A stretch of 64,000 bases of DNA. It comes from Poriferisodalis sp965204195 (GTDB lineage: Bacteria > Actinomycetota > Acidimicrobiia > Acidimicrobiales > Poriferisodalaceae). Below the pieces are notes generated by a model. The model saw nothing but the letters and a program-made list of their open reading frames with translations, made no database searches and was not told where the DNA came from. The stretch lies in assembly GCF_965204195.1 (NCBI RefSeq), contig NZ_OZ241975.1, forward strand, positions 186,001 through 250,000, read 5' to 3'. Position numbers and translations under genes: made by a program. Of this stretch, positions 15,783 to 24,679 are shown in pieces; position 1 is the first letter of the stretch, and each line of letters starts with the position of its first letter.

Positions 15783-18122
15783 TCAGCGCAGGTCGCGGTC
15801 GATCAAGGCGTCGGGCACCTGCTCGCGCCGGCGGCTGGTGCGACCCTGCCAGTACTGGATCGGCCACGGCTGCTCGCTGCGGCCCAGATCGATCGCCGCG
15901 TTCAGCGTCCAGTAGGGATCGACCAGGTGCGCACGGGCGATCAGGCAGATGTCGGCCCGACCCGCCATCAGCACGGTGTTGACGTCGTCGATGCTGGAGA
16001 TGGCGCCCACCGCCATGGTCGGAATGCCGACGGTGTTGCGGATGGCCTCGGCGAATGGCGTCTGGTACAGCCGCCCGTACGCCGGCTCTCCGCTGGGATC
16101 GACCTGGCCGGTCGAGACGTCGATGATGTCGACGCCGACGCCCTTGAGCATGTCGCTCAGCTCGATGGCCTCCGATCGGCTGAACCCGCCTTCGACCCAG
16201 TCGGTGGCCGAGATCCGCACTGACAGCGGTTTGCCCTGCGGCCAGGCCTCCCGTGCCGCCTCGGTGACGCGCAGCAGGAAGCGGGTCCGGTTCTCAAGCG
16301 AGCCGCCGTGGTCGTCGCTGCGCTGGTTCGTGACCGGCGACAGGAACGACGAGAGCAGGTAGCCGTGCGCAGCATGCAGCTCGACCAGGTCGAACCCGGC
16401 GTCAGCCCCTCGCCGGGTTGCCGCCACGAAGTCGTCGAGCACGGCATCCATCTGGGCATACGACATCTCGGCCGGCACTTGGCTGCCGGTCCGGTACCGC
16501 AGCGGCGACGCCGAGATCAGCGGCCAGTTGCCCGCTTCCAGGGGGACGTCCTCACCCTCCCACGGCACTCTCGTGGAGCCCTTGCGGCCCGCGTGCCCGA
16601 GCTGCAGGCCGATCTTGGCGTCGGTGAAGTCGTGCACGAACTGGGTGATCCCGGCCCATGCCTCGGCTTGGCGGGCGTTCCAGATCCCGGTGCAGGCGGG
16701 CGTGATGCGAGCGTCGGGCGAGGTGCAGGTCATCTCGGTCATCACTAGGGCGGCCCCGCCGACGGCACGGCTGCCCAGATGCACCTTGTGCCAGTCGTTC
16801 GGCATCCCGTCCACGGCGCTGTACTGCGCCATCGGCGACACGCCGATCCGGTTGTGAAAGCTCACGTCCCGCAGGGTGAAGGGGTAGAAGATAGGCGGCG
16901 TGTCCGGGGTCGGCGGCCGGTGTGCAGGCGGCTGCTGTTCGGCGAACCAGCGCAGGGTCTCGTCGTGGTACTGCGGGTCGCGCTCGCGCAGATTGTCGTA
17001 GGTGACTCGCTGCGACCTGGTGAACAGCGAGAACGCGAACTGCTCGAACGGGCGCTGGCGGTGATGGTCGACATTCGCGAACCAGTCCTCGCTGGTTGCC
17101 GCGGCCCGCTGCAGGCTCTCGATCTGGGGTCGGCGCTCGGATTCGTAGTTCTTGAGCGCCGTAGAGACATCGCCTGTTGCGGCCATGGCATCGGCGAGTG
17201 CGATCGCGTCCTCCAGCGCCATCTTCGTGCCGCTGCCCACCGAATAGTGAGCCGTGTGTGCGGCATCACCCAGCAGCACGACGTTGTTCGCGATCCACGA
17301 CTCGCATGAGATGCGCGGGAAGCTGATCCACCGCGAGTTATTGCCGATGAGCGGCCGTCCGTCGAGATGGTCCGAGAAGAGCCGGCTGCACCACTCCAGG
17401 GCGTGCCGGTCGGACTGGCCTGGCGCCAGCCCGTCATCGTGGCCCCCGAGGCCGGCCAGTTTCCACGTCGGCTCGGCCATCTCGACGATGAATGTGGAGC
17501 GCGTGTCGTCGTAGGGATAGATGTGCGCCTGCACGGTGCGGCGCGCCCCGTCCTCGCAGCATTCGATGTCCTCGCTGTGCTTGATGTCTTCGAAGATGAA
17601 CGTGAAGCGGTCGAAGGGGGCGTCGGTGGCGGTCCAGATGTACTTCGCCGAGCCGTGGCGGATCGTTGGGCGAAGGTCATCGGCATAGCGGGATCGGGTG
17701 TTGCTGTTGACGCCGTCGCCGGCTACGACCAAATCGACCCCACCCGACAGCGCATCGACATCGGCCTCGGTGGAGAATTCGACACGCACGCCGAGTTCGA
17801 GTGCCCGGCGGGTGAGGATCTCGAGCAGGCGCACCCGGGACAGCGCGGCAAAGCCGTGCCCGTCGGAGGTGACCGTCCGTCCCCGGTAGCGGACGTCCAT
17901 CGTGCCCCAGTAGCGAAACTCCGACTCGATCGCAGCGATCGAGTCGGGATCGGTCTCTGCGATGTTGGCAAGCGTCTCGTCGGAGAACACCACGCCGAAC
18001 CCGAACGTGTCGCCGCGGCGGTTGCGTTCGTACACGGTGATGTCGTGGCCCGGGTCCTGCTTGGCCATCAGGATGCTGAAGAACAGGTTTGCCGGACCGC
18101 CCCCGATGCAGGCGATCTTCAT
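15783..18122 (-). CDS. Fused FAD monooxygenase / old-yellow-enzyme reductase (2-aminobenzoyl-CoA monooxygenase/reductase or salicylyl-CoA 5-hydroxylase type)
   Basis: A 779-residue two-domain flavoenzyme. Residues 1 to about 385 are an aromatic-hydroxylase FAD domain (MKIACIGGGPANLFFSILMA; LLGDAAHTAHYSVGSGTKMALEDA). Residues from about 395 onward are an old-yellow-enzyme FMN barrel (NRIGVSPMAQYSA; LQLGHAGRKGS; ELHAAHGYLLSSFLSP; ISTG-like VDIIDVSTG). This exact fusion is known from 2-aminobenzoyl-CoA monooxygenase/reductase of Azoarcus evansii and from salicylyl-CoA 5-hydroxylases. The first dearomatises anthraniloyl-CoA to 2-amino-5-oxocyclohex-1-ene-carboxyl-CoA. The ATG at 18122 matches the beginning of the FAD fold; upstream in-frame codons run into the divergent promoter. 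Which of the two substrates applies is not settled by sequence. Confidence 0.9.
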   Translation of the reverse strand: MKIACIGGGPANLFFSILMAKQDPGHDITVYERNRRGDTFGFGVVFSDETLANIAETDPDSIAAIESEFRYWGTMDVRYRGRTVTSDGHGFAALSRVRLLEILTRRALELGVRVEFSTEADVDALSGGVDLVVAGDGVNSNTRSRYADDLRPTIRHGSAKYIWTATDAPFDRFTFIFEDIKHSEDIECCEDGARRTVQAHIYPYDDTRSTFIVEMAEPTWKLAGLGGHDDGLAPGQSDRHALEWCSRLFSDHLDGRPLIGNNSRWISFPRISCESWIANNVVLLGDAAHTAHYSVGSGTKMALEDAIALADAMAATGDVSTALKNYESERRPQIESLQRAAATSEDWFANVDHHRQRPFEQFAFSLFTRSQRVTYDNLRERDPQYHDETLRWFAEQQPPAHRPPTPDTPPIFYPFTLRDVSFHNRIGVSPMAQYSAVDGMPNDWHKVHLGSRAVGGAALVMTEMTCTSPDARITPACTGIWNARQAEAWAGITQFVHDFTDAKIGLQLGHAGRKGSTRVPWEGEDVPLEAGNWPLISASPLRYRTGSQVPAEMSYAQMDAVLDDFVAATRRGADAGFDLVELHAAHGYLLSSFLSPVTNQRSDDHGGSLENRTRFLLRVTEAAREAWPQGKPLSVRISATDWVEGGFSRSEAIELSDMLKGVGVDIIDVSTGQVDPSGEPAYGRLYQTPFAEAIRNTVGIPTMAVGAISSIDDVNTVLMAGRADICLIARAHLVDPYWTLNAAIDLGRSEQPWPIQYWQGRTSRRREQVPDALIDRDLR

Positions 18123-18208
18123 CGAGGCATCCGTTCGGGACCCGTCATCGTTCGTTGCATCCGTGAGATAGCGGGAAATTTGCGATGTCAAAAAGAGTAG
18201 TACGGTTC

Positions 18209-18220
18209 CGAGCATGCTCG
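18209..18220. promoter_or_regulatory. 12-bp palindrome in the divergent promoter of the catabolic cluster
   Basis: CGAGCATGCTCG is a perfect palindrome in the 117-bp gap between the leftward fused monooxygenase gene (start 18122) and the rightward SDR gene (start 18240). It is a candidate operator for coordinated control of both arms. The AT-rich stretch at 18173-18200 in the same gap may hold the core promoters. Confidence 0.4.
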
Positions 18221-18239
18221 ACAACGCCGGAGCCGCCGC

Positions 18240-18950
18240 ATGAGCACGGCCGTCGTCACCGGAGGCACTCGCGGGATCGGCCGGGCCATCAGCCTCGAAC
18301 TCGCCGGTGCGGGCCACGACGTCATCGCCCTGGCCACCTCTGCGCCTGCTGAGCCGCTCGCCGGCGTCGACGCCCGCATCTGCGATGTGACCGATGAAGC
18401 GCAGGTGGTCTCGACGTTCTCCGACATCGGTCGAGTGGACATCCTCGTCAACAACGCCGGGGTGTCGGGATCGAACCGGCTGGGCCGCACGACTCTGGAG
18501 GAGTGGCACCGCAGCATCGCGGTCAATGCGACCGGGGCGTTCCTGTGCACCCGAGCGGTCATCGACGGAATGCTGGAACGCGACGCAGGCAGGATCGTGA
18601 CCGTTGCCTCGATCGCAGGCGTCGAGGGCGCGAAGTACATCGCCGCCTATGCATCGTCAAAGCACGCGGCTATGGGCCTGATGCGTGTGGTGGCGGCCGA
18701 GGTGGATGGCACCGGGGTCACGGCCAACTCCGTGTGCCCGACATTCGTCCGCACCGAGATGACCGTCGCCACGATCGCCAACATCGCCCGCCAAACCGGC
18801 AAGAACCTCGCCGAGGCCGAGGCTGCCTTGGCCAAAGCCACCCCCCACGGGCGGATCATCGAGATCGCCGAAGTGGTCGAGGCGGTGATGGAGCTGCTCG
18901 ACGGCGATCACAACGGCCAAGAGATCGTGCTCGACGGAGGACCGTCATGA
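18240..18950 (+). CDS. SDR-family NAD(P)-dependent dehydrogenase
   Basis: A 236-residue classical short-chain dehydrogenase with the cofactor motif TGGTRGIGRA (8-17), NNAG (about 76-79), a catalytic serine in VASIAG and the YASSK catalytic Tyr-Lys pair. Such enzymes reduce or oxidise 3-hydroxyacyl-CoA or cyclic alcohol intermediates. As the first gene rightward of the divergent promoter shared with the fused monooxygenase, it probably oxidises or reduces the ring ketone or alcohol formed downstream of dearomatisation (inference). The C terminus QEIVLDGG is standard for the family. RidA follows 42 bp downstream. Confidence 0.85.
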   Translation: MSTAVVTGGTRGIGRAISLELAGAGHDVIALATSAPAEPLAGVDARICDVTDEAQVVSTFSDIGRVDILVNNAGVSGSNRLGRTTLEEWHRSIAVNATGAFLCTRAVIDGMLERDAGRIVTVASIAGVEGAKYIAAYASSKHAAMGLMRVVAAEVDGTGVTANSVCPTFVRTEMTVATIANIARQTGKNLAEAEAALAKATPHGRIIEIAEVVEAVMELLDGDHNGQEIVLDGGPS

Positions 18951-18992
18951 CATTGCGCGCCTCAGAGGTGCCGAGACGGAAAGGACTATGAG

Positions 18993-19400
18993 ATGAGCAC
19001 ACCGCACCGGCAGATCAGCCCCGACTCGATGTCCCCCTCGCCGGGCTTTTCCCACGCGGTCGTGCCGGCCGACGGGCGGACGGTGTACCTCGCCGGCCAG
19101 ATCGCCGCAGACCCGACCGGCGCTGTCGTCGGTGACACGTTCGCCGAGCAGTACGACGTGGCACTGGGCAACGTCGTCGAGGCGCTGGCGCATGCCGGCG
19201 GCGAACCCCACGACATCGTGTCGATGGTGGTGTACGCGACCGATGTGCAGGCCTACCGCAGCGATCTTCGCGGCGTGGGGGCCGCCCACCGCAAGCACCT
19301 CGGCCGGCACTTCCCGGCGATGGCGCTGCTGGGGACGACTGGGCTGGTCGAACCCGATGCGATGGTGGAGATCATCGCCACGGCCGTCGTTCCCGACTGA
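18993..19400 (+). CDS. RidA/YjgF-family enamine/imine deaminase-like protein
   Basis: A 135-residue protein of the RidA fold: SPSPGFSHAVV, the strand VYLAGQIAADPTG, and the C-terminal MVEIIATAVV block. RidA proteins hydrolyse reactive enamines or imines to ketones and ammonia. In this cluster the expected product of the fused monooxygenase is a cyclic enamine-CoA, so a RidA homologue would be a logical way to release the amino group (inference). The usual ...TRxxV-E arginine region here reads GTTGLVEPDAMVEI, so the archetypal catalytic arginine is not evident and this may be a divergent subfamily. Confidence 0.82.
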   Translation: MSTPHRQISPDSMSPSPGFSHAVVPADGRTVYLAGQIAADPTGAVVGDTFAEQYDVALGNVVEALAHAGGEPHDIVSMVVYATDVQAYRSDLRGVGAAHRKHLGRHFPAMALLGTTGLVEPDAMVEIIATAVVPD

Positions 19401-19450
19401 GAGCAGGCTGTGAGACGGACCTCGCCAAGGACGGCACGTAGGGTCCTGCC

Positions 19451-22400
19451 ATGAGCCGAGCAGCCCTTGGCTGGGATTTCTGGGTGGATCGGGGTGGCAC
19501 CTTCACTGATGTGGTGGCTCGGCGGCCCGACGGCAGCCTCGTCTCGCACAAGCTGCTGAGCGAGGACCCGCGCCGCTACGACGACGCAGCCACTACCGCC
19601 ATCGCCGACCTGCTCGAGGTGCCCCGCGGTGAGCCGCTGCCGCCGGAGCGGATCCGGTCGGTGAAGATGGGGACCACGGTGGCCACCAATGCGCTGCTGC
19701 AGCGCCGCGGCGTGCCGACCCTGTTCGTGACCACGGCCGGATTCGGCGACGTGCTGCGCATCGGCTACCAGACCCGCCCGCACCTGTTCAAGCTCGACAT
19801 CGTGCTGCCCGAGATGCTCTATGCGGAGGTGCTCGAGGTCGACGAGCGCATCGCGGCGGACGGCACGGTGCTGTGCCCGCTGGACCTGGCGTCGGCCACC
19901 GACGGCATGGCAGCGGCACGTGAGCGCGGCATGGAGGCCGTGGCCATCGTGCTGGTGCACGGCTACCGGCACACCGACCACGAGGCCGCTCTGGCAGCTG
20001 CGGCCCGCGAGATCGGCTTCTCGCAGGTCTCGGTCAGCCACGAGGTGGACCCGCTGGTCAAGATCGTCCCCCGCGGCGACACCACCGTGGCCGACGCCTA
20101 CCTGTCCCCGATCTTGCGCAGCTACGTCGACGCCGTCGCGTCGAGAATCGGCACGGTCGATGCCGTGGCATCGAGAATCGGCACAGCCGCGTCAGCTGAG
20201 GGGCCGCAGCTGCAGTTCATGCAGTCCAACGGCGGTCTGGCGGATGCCCGGCGCTTCACCGGCCGCGATGCACTGCTGTCGGGTCCTGCCGGGGGTGTCG
20301 TCGGCATGGCCCGCACCGCCCAGGCGGCCGGGTTCGAGCGGCTCATCGGCTTTGACATGGGCGGCACGTCGACCGACGTCTCCCACTTCGCCGGCGAGTT
20401 CGAGCGGGCGAACGAGACCGAGGTGGCGGGCATCCGCGTCCGTACGCCGATCATCGACATGCACACGGTCGCTGCCGGGGGCGGATCGCTGCTCACGTTT
20501 GACGGCAGCCGGTTGCGTGTCGGCCCCGAGTCGGCTGGCGCCGACCCCGGGCCGGTCTGCTACGGCAACGACGGCCCGCTCGCGCTCACCGATGCCAACG
20601 CGGTGCTGGGTGTCATCCGACCCGAGTACTTCCCGGCGGTGTTCGGCGCTGACGGCACCGAGCCGCTCGACGCCGATGCTGCGGCCCGCGGCATCGCCGA
20701 GCTGGCCGACCGGATCGCGGACGCGAGCGGCGCGCGACGCAGTGCCGCCGAGGTGGCGTTTGGCTACGGCGAGATCGCAGCCGAGAACATGGCCAACGCG
20801 ATCCGCAAGATCAGCACCGAACGGGGCCACGATGTCAGCGCCTACACGCTCGTCTGTTTCGGTGGTGCCGGCGGCCAGCACGCTTGCCGGGTCGCCGATC
20901 GGCTGGGCATCTCCACGGTCCTCATTCACCCGCATGCGGGCGTGCTCTCGGCGCTGGGCATCGGGTTGGCCGATGTCACCGACCTGCGTGCCGAACCGGT
21001 CGAAGCCCCCCTCGATGAAGCGCTCATTGACGAGCTGTACCGGCGATTGGCTGATGCCGCTCCCAGTGCCATCGACGCCGTGGCTGCCGCGGGCGTATCG
21101 CCCGATCGGATCGAGGTGACCGGCCGCCTCGCCGTCCGTTACCGGGGCTCGGACACGACGCTCGAGGTTCCACTTGGGACCGCGGCCGAAGTGGCCGCTG
21201 CGTTCGAGCTCGCACACCGGACGAGATTCGGCTTCAGCCCGCCCGGAGCGGCGAACTCCGCAACAGCACTGGTGGTCGATGCGCTGCATATCGAGGCCCG
21301 CGGTCAAGCTGTTGACCCGCCGCCTGCCGCACCGACACCCGGCGACCGCGAGCCGCTGCTCGCCACGCATCCGACCTACATGGGCTCAACCGCCGGCACG
21401 GCAGCGAATGGCACCGCACCAGCCGACGGCAACACGCAGCCGACCTGCGAGCGCTACGACACACCATTCTGGGACCGCACCGCCATGGCGCCCGGCACGG
21501 CGGTGGCAGGCCCAGCGGTCATCGTCGAGCCGAACGCCACGACGGTGATCGAGCCGGGCTGGCAGGGCACCATCACCGACCGAGGCGATCTCGTGCTGGA
21601 TCGGGTGGTGGCCCGACCCTCACGCATCGCGATCGGCACGAGCGTCGATCCGGTGCAGCTCGAGATCTTCAACAACCTGTTCATGAACATCGCCGAGCAG
21701 ATGGGCGTGGTGCTCGAGCACACCGCCGTGTCGGTGAACATCAAGGAGCGGCGCGACTTCAGTTGTGCGCTCTTCGATCTCTCCGGCGAGCTCGTCGCCA
21801 ACGCACCGCACCTGCCGGTGCATCTCGGCTCGATGAGCGAGTCCATTCGCACCGTCATCGAGCAGAACCCCCACATGGCACCCGGCGACGTCTTCGTGCT
21901 CAACAACCCCTACAACGGCGGCACGCACCTGCCCGATGTGACGGTGGTGCGACCGGTGTTCGACGCCGCGGGCGGCGAGCGCATCTTCTACGTGGCCTCC
22001 CGCGGCCACCACGCCGATATCGGCGGCTGCGTCCCCGGTTCGGCGCCGGCCGATTCGACCACCATCGACGAGGAGGGGCTCGTGCTCGACAACCTCCAGA
22101 TCGTGACCGAGGGACGCTTCCTTGAGGACAAGGTGCGCGAGGTGCTCGCCAGCGGTCCGTGGCCGGCGCGCAACCCCGACCAGAACATCGCCGACCTGCG
22201 CGCCCAGGTGGCGGCCTGCGAGCGGGGCGCCGTCGAGCTGGCCCGCATCGTCGAGTACTACGGCCTCGATGTCGTGCACGCCTACATGGGCCATGTCGCC
22301 GACAATGCCGAGGAGATGGTGCGCCGGGTCATCGATGCGCTCGATGACGGCAGCTACCGGATGGAGCTGGACGACGGCAGCGTGATCTGCGTTCGCATCT

Positions 22401-23188
22401 CGGTGGATGCCGACCAGCGCAGCGCAGTCGTCGATTTCGCCGGCACCAGCGGTCAGCATCCGGGCAACTTCAACGCCCCGGTGGCGGTGTGCCGCTCGGC
22501 GGTGCTCTACGTGTTCCGCTGCATGGTCGACGACGCCATCCCGCTGAACGCCGGCTGCCTGCGGCCGCTCGAACTCGTGGTGCCCGACCCCTCGATGCTG
22601 TCGCCCCACCCGCCCGCCGCAGTCATCGCCGGCAACGTCGAGACGTCCCAGCAGATCACCGATGCGCTGTTCGGCGCGCTGGGGGTGGTGGCTGCCTCGC
22701 AGGGCACCATGAACAACTTCATCTGGGGCAACGCTGCCCACCAGTACTACGAGACGATCTGCGGGGGAGCGGGTGCCACGGCGCGGCGCCCAGGCGCCGA
22801 TGCGGTGCACACGCACATGACCAACACCCGCCTCACCGACCCCGAGATACTCGAGCAGCGCCATCCGGTGCTGCTCGAGCGGTTCGAGGTGCGCCAAGGC
22901 TCGGGCGGCCGTGGCGCAAACGACGGGGGCGACGGCGTCGTGCGGCGCCTGCGCTTCGGCGAGCCCATGACAGCCAATCTGCTGTCGAGCTGCCGGCGCA
23001 TTGCGCCGTTCGGCGTCGCCGGCGGCGAGGACGGTGCGCGCGGGCGCAATCTGCTCGAACGGGTCGACGGCACCGTCACCGAGCTGGCCGGCTGTGCCCG
23101 AGTGGAGGTCGGCGAAGGCGACGTGATGGAGATCCACACGCCCGGAGGCGGCGGCTACGGCAGGCCACTTCCGGCTGCTGCGGGGTGA
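19451..23188 (+). CDS. Fused hydantoinase A/B (5-oxoprolinase-type) ATP-dependent amidohydrolase
   Basis: A 1245-residue fusion. The N-terminal HyuA-like ATPase part (about 1-720) shows VDRGGTFTDVVA, MGTTVATNALLQRRG and GFDMGGTSTDVSHF. The C-terminal HyuB-like part (about 735-1240) starts PVQLEIFNNLFMNIAEQMG and includes NNPYNGGTHLPDVTV, RGHHADIGG and PGGGGYG. The length matches eukaryotic-type OPLAH, which hydrolyses 5-oxoproline to glutamate with ATP; related enzymes act on hydantoins or N-methylhydantoin. The substrate here is open, since the neighbours are an aromatic-acid cluster and an acyl-CoA dehydrogenase. Residues about 226-245 contain a tandem 10-residue duplication (VDAVASRIGT twice), described separately. 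Confidence 0.9.
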   Translation: MSRAALGWDFWVDRGGTFTDVVARRPDGSLVSHKLLSEDPRRYDDAATTAIADLLEVPRGEPLPPERIRSVKMGTTVATNALLQRRGVPTLFVTTAGFGDVLRIGYQTRPHLFKLDIVLPEMLYAEVLEVDERIAADGTVLCPLDLASATDGMAAARERGMEAVAIVLVHGYRHTDHEAALAAAAREIGFSQVSVSHEVDPLVKIVPRGDTTVADAYLSPILRSYVDAVASRIGTVDAVASRIGTAASAEGPQLQFMQSNGGLADARRFTGRDALLSGPAGGVVGMARTAQAAGFERLIGFDMGGTSTDVSHFAGEFERANETEVAGIRVRTPIIDMHTVAAGGGSLLTFDGSRLRVGPESAGADPGPVCYGNDGPLALTDANAVLGVIRPEYFPAVFGADGTEPLDADAAARGIAELADRIADASGARRSAAEVAFGYGEIAAENMANAIRKISTERGHDVSAYTLVCFGGAGGQHACRVADRLGISTVLIHPHAGVLSALGIGLADVTDLRAEPVEAPLDEALIDELYRRLADAAPSAIDAVAAAGVSPDRIEVTGRLAVRYRGSDTTLEVPLGTAAEVAAAFELAHRTRFGFSPPGAANSATALVVDALHIEARGQAVDPPPAAPTPGDREPLLATHPTYMGSTAGTAANGTAPADGNTQPTCERYDTPFWDRTAMAPGTAVAGPAVIVEPNATTVIEPGWQGTITDRGDLVLDRVVARPSRIAIGTSVDPVQLEIFNNLFMNIAEQMGVVLEHTAVSVNIKERRDFSCALFDLSGELVANAPHLPVHLGSMSESIRTVIEQNPHMAPGDVFVLNNPYNGGTHLPDVTVVRPVFDAAGGERIFYVASRGHHADIGGCVPGSAPADSTTIDEEGLVLDNLQIVTEGRFLEDKVREVLASGPWPARNPDQNIADLRAQVAACERGAVELARIVEYYGLDVVHAYMGHVADNAEEMVRRVIDALDDGSYRMELDDGSVICVRISVDADQRSAVVDFAGTSGQHPGNFNAPVAVCRSAVLYVFRCMVDDAIPLNAGCLRPLELVVPDPSMLSPHPPAAVIAGNVETSQQITDALFGALGVVAASQGTMNNFIWGNAAHQYYETICGGAGATARRPGADAVHTHMTNTRLTDPEILEQRHPVLLERFEVRQGSGGRGANDGGDGVVRRLRFGEPMTANLLSSCRRIAPFGVAGGEDGARGRNLLERVDGTVTELAGCARVEVGEGDVMEIHTPGGGGYGRPLPAAAG
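20126..20185 (+). repeat. Imperfect 30-bp tandem duplication inside the hydantoinase gene
   Basis: Two adjacent 30-bp units (20126-20155 and 20156-20185) encode VDAVASRIGT twice in a row. They differ at synonymous third positions and the frame is kept. The insertion falls between the YLSPILRSYVDAV helix and the LQFMQSNGG strand, where a longer loop should be tolerated. Confidence 0.8.
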
Positions 23189-23224
23189 GTGCCCCATGAA
23201 CTGCTAAGCGAGACAGGGTGAGTG

Positions 23225-24439
23225 ATGAATGAACAGGTGCTGACGCCCGAGCGAGCCGAGCTCGTGACCCGGATGGCCGAACTGGGGCCTGCATTTGCCG
23301 AGCGTGCGCCCACCTACGACCGCGATGCCAGCTTCCCGCATGAGAACTGGGCCGACCTGGCCGATGCCGGGTTCCTGGGCCTGTGCGTGCCCAAAGAGGT
23401 CGGCGGGCTGGGTGCAGATTTCGTGGGCTACGCGCTCGTGGCCGAGGAGATGGGTCGGCATTGCGCAACCACGGCGCTGACGTTCAACATGCACACCGCC
23501 ACCGCGCTGCTCTCCGGCCCGATCGCCGAAGCATTGCTGGCCGGCGAGCGCGGGCGTGAGCTGGATCCCGATGGGGCCATGGCTGCTCATCTCGCCGAAA
23601 CCCGGCCGCACCTGTGGGAGGGAATGGTCGGCGGCCGCGTCATCCATTCCCAGCCGTTCTCCGAGGGCCAGGCGCCGGGCGCGCGATCGGGTTTCAGCAC
23701 CATGGCGGTGCCCACCGAGGGCGGCTATCGCGTGACCGGCCGCAAGATCTTCGCCTCGCTGAGCGGCGCTGCTCACGTCCACAACGTGCTGGCGGTGGTG
23801 GAGGGCGATCCCCACATCCGCCTGCTCGGCGTGCCTGCCGACGGCGAGGGTGCCGAGATCGTCGGTGACTGGGACCCGATCGGCATGCGCGGCACCGACT
23901 CCCGCACGCTGGTGATGGACAACGTGTTCGTGCCGGCCCGCAATGAGGTGCTGCCGCCGGGCATGTTCAACGCGATGGTGGAGCGCTTCCCCCAGTTCTA
24001 CATGACCTTGTCGTTCAGCTATCTGGGGCTGATGCGGGCCATCCTGGATGCCACGCGCACCTACTTGCGGGGCGAGTCGGGGGTGAAGGCGTCACGTGAC
24101 CACCCGATCAAGCAGACCGGCTGGGCGCAGCTGCAGCTGATCTACGACCGGGCGCAGTCGCTGACCTACCGGGTGCTCAGCGAGCTCCGGGCCGATCCCA
24201 GCCCCGAGGAGCTGCGCCGGGCGCATGTGGCAACGGTGACCACGATGGAGAGCGCACCCGAGATGGCATCGCTGGCACTGCGCACTTGCGGCGGGAGGTC
24301 GTTGCTGCGGCCCGGCCGCCTCGAGCAGCACTACCGCGATGCCCGCTGCGGCGCCACCATGCTGCCGTGGAGCACGGAGGAACTGCTGGTGCGTCTCGGC
24401 CGCAACGGCCTCTACGACGAAGTCGCCGACGACGGCTAG
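23225..24439 (+). CDS. Acyl-CoA dehydrogenase-family flavoprotein
   Basis: A 404-residue protein with the acyl-CoA dehydrogenase layout: N-terminal helices with GLCVPKEVGGLGADFVGYALVAEEMGR, the middle beta domain with TEGGYRVTGRKIFASLSGAAH and DWDPIGMRGTDSRTLVMDNVFVP, and a C-terminal helical bundle ending in TCGGRSLLRPGRLEQHYRDARCGATMLPWST. The catalytic glutamate position cannot be assigned with certainty from reading alone. The ATG at 23225 is chosen over a GTG 3 bp earlier. It follows the hydantoinase gene by 36 bp and is probably the last gene of that transcription unit; substrate unknown. Confidence 0.87.
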   Translation: MNEQVLTPERAELVTRMAELGPAFAERAPTYDRDASFPHENWADLADAGFLGLCVPKEVGGLGADFVGYALVAEEMGRHCATTALTFNMHTATALLSGPIAEALLAGERGRELDPDGAMAAHLAETRPHLWEGMVGGRVIHSQPFSEGQAPGARSGFSTMAVPTEGGYRVTGRKIFASLSGAAHVHNVLAVVEGDPHIRLLGVPADGEGAEIVGDWDPIGMRGTDSRTLVMDNVFVPARNEVLPPGMFNAMVERFPQFYMTLSFSYLGLMRAILDATRTYLRGESGVKASRDHPIKQTGWAQLQLIYDRAQSLTYRVLSELRADPSPEELRRAHVATVTTMESAPEMASLALRTCGGRSLLRPGRLEQHYRDARCGATMLPWSTEELLVRLGRNGLYDEVADDG

Positions 24440-24493
24440 CCGCTAAACCCGTCGGCTGCTTTCGCTCCTCGGCGTTACGATGTGAGCGGCATA

Positions 24494-24507
24494 CACGACG
24501 TGTCGTG
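24494..24507. promoter_or_regulatory. 14-bp inverted repeat in the 24440-24679 gap
   Basis: CACGAC-GT-GTCGTG is a perfect 6-2-6 inverted repeat between the acyl-CoA dehydrogenase stop and repeat B. No regulated gene starts nearby on either strand (both flanking genes end here), so it may be a protein site, part of a transcription-end structure, or chance. Otherwise this 240-bp gap holds only repeat B copy 1. Confidence 0.3.
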
Positions 24508-24610
24508 AGGACGGGATCCGCCCGGTGGTCAGAGCTACTCCGGTAGCGGGGGCGGTCCCGTCCCGTGCCGAACCTACGAGAGCCCTGCTGCGCGGTCACT
24601 CTGATTTTCT

Positions 24611-24648
24611 TCGCTGGAGCGTGCCTCGTTGCCCGCCTGGGTCCGCTG
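24611..24648 (+). repeat. Direct repeat B, copy 1 (left boundary of the protease cassette)
   Basis: A 38-bp sequence beginning CGCTGGAGCGTGCCTCGTTG recurs in the same orientation at 27681-27718 with two mismatches. The two copies enclose just the two paralogous leftward genes. Its reverse complement shows partial resemblance to the core of repeat family A (GGGCCCAAGCGGGC against GGGCCCGAGCGGCC). Confidence 0.8.
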
Positions 24649-24679
24649 ACGAGCGGATACTGAGTTGCTCACGGTTGGG

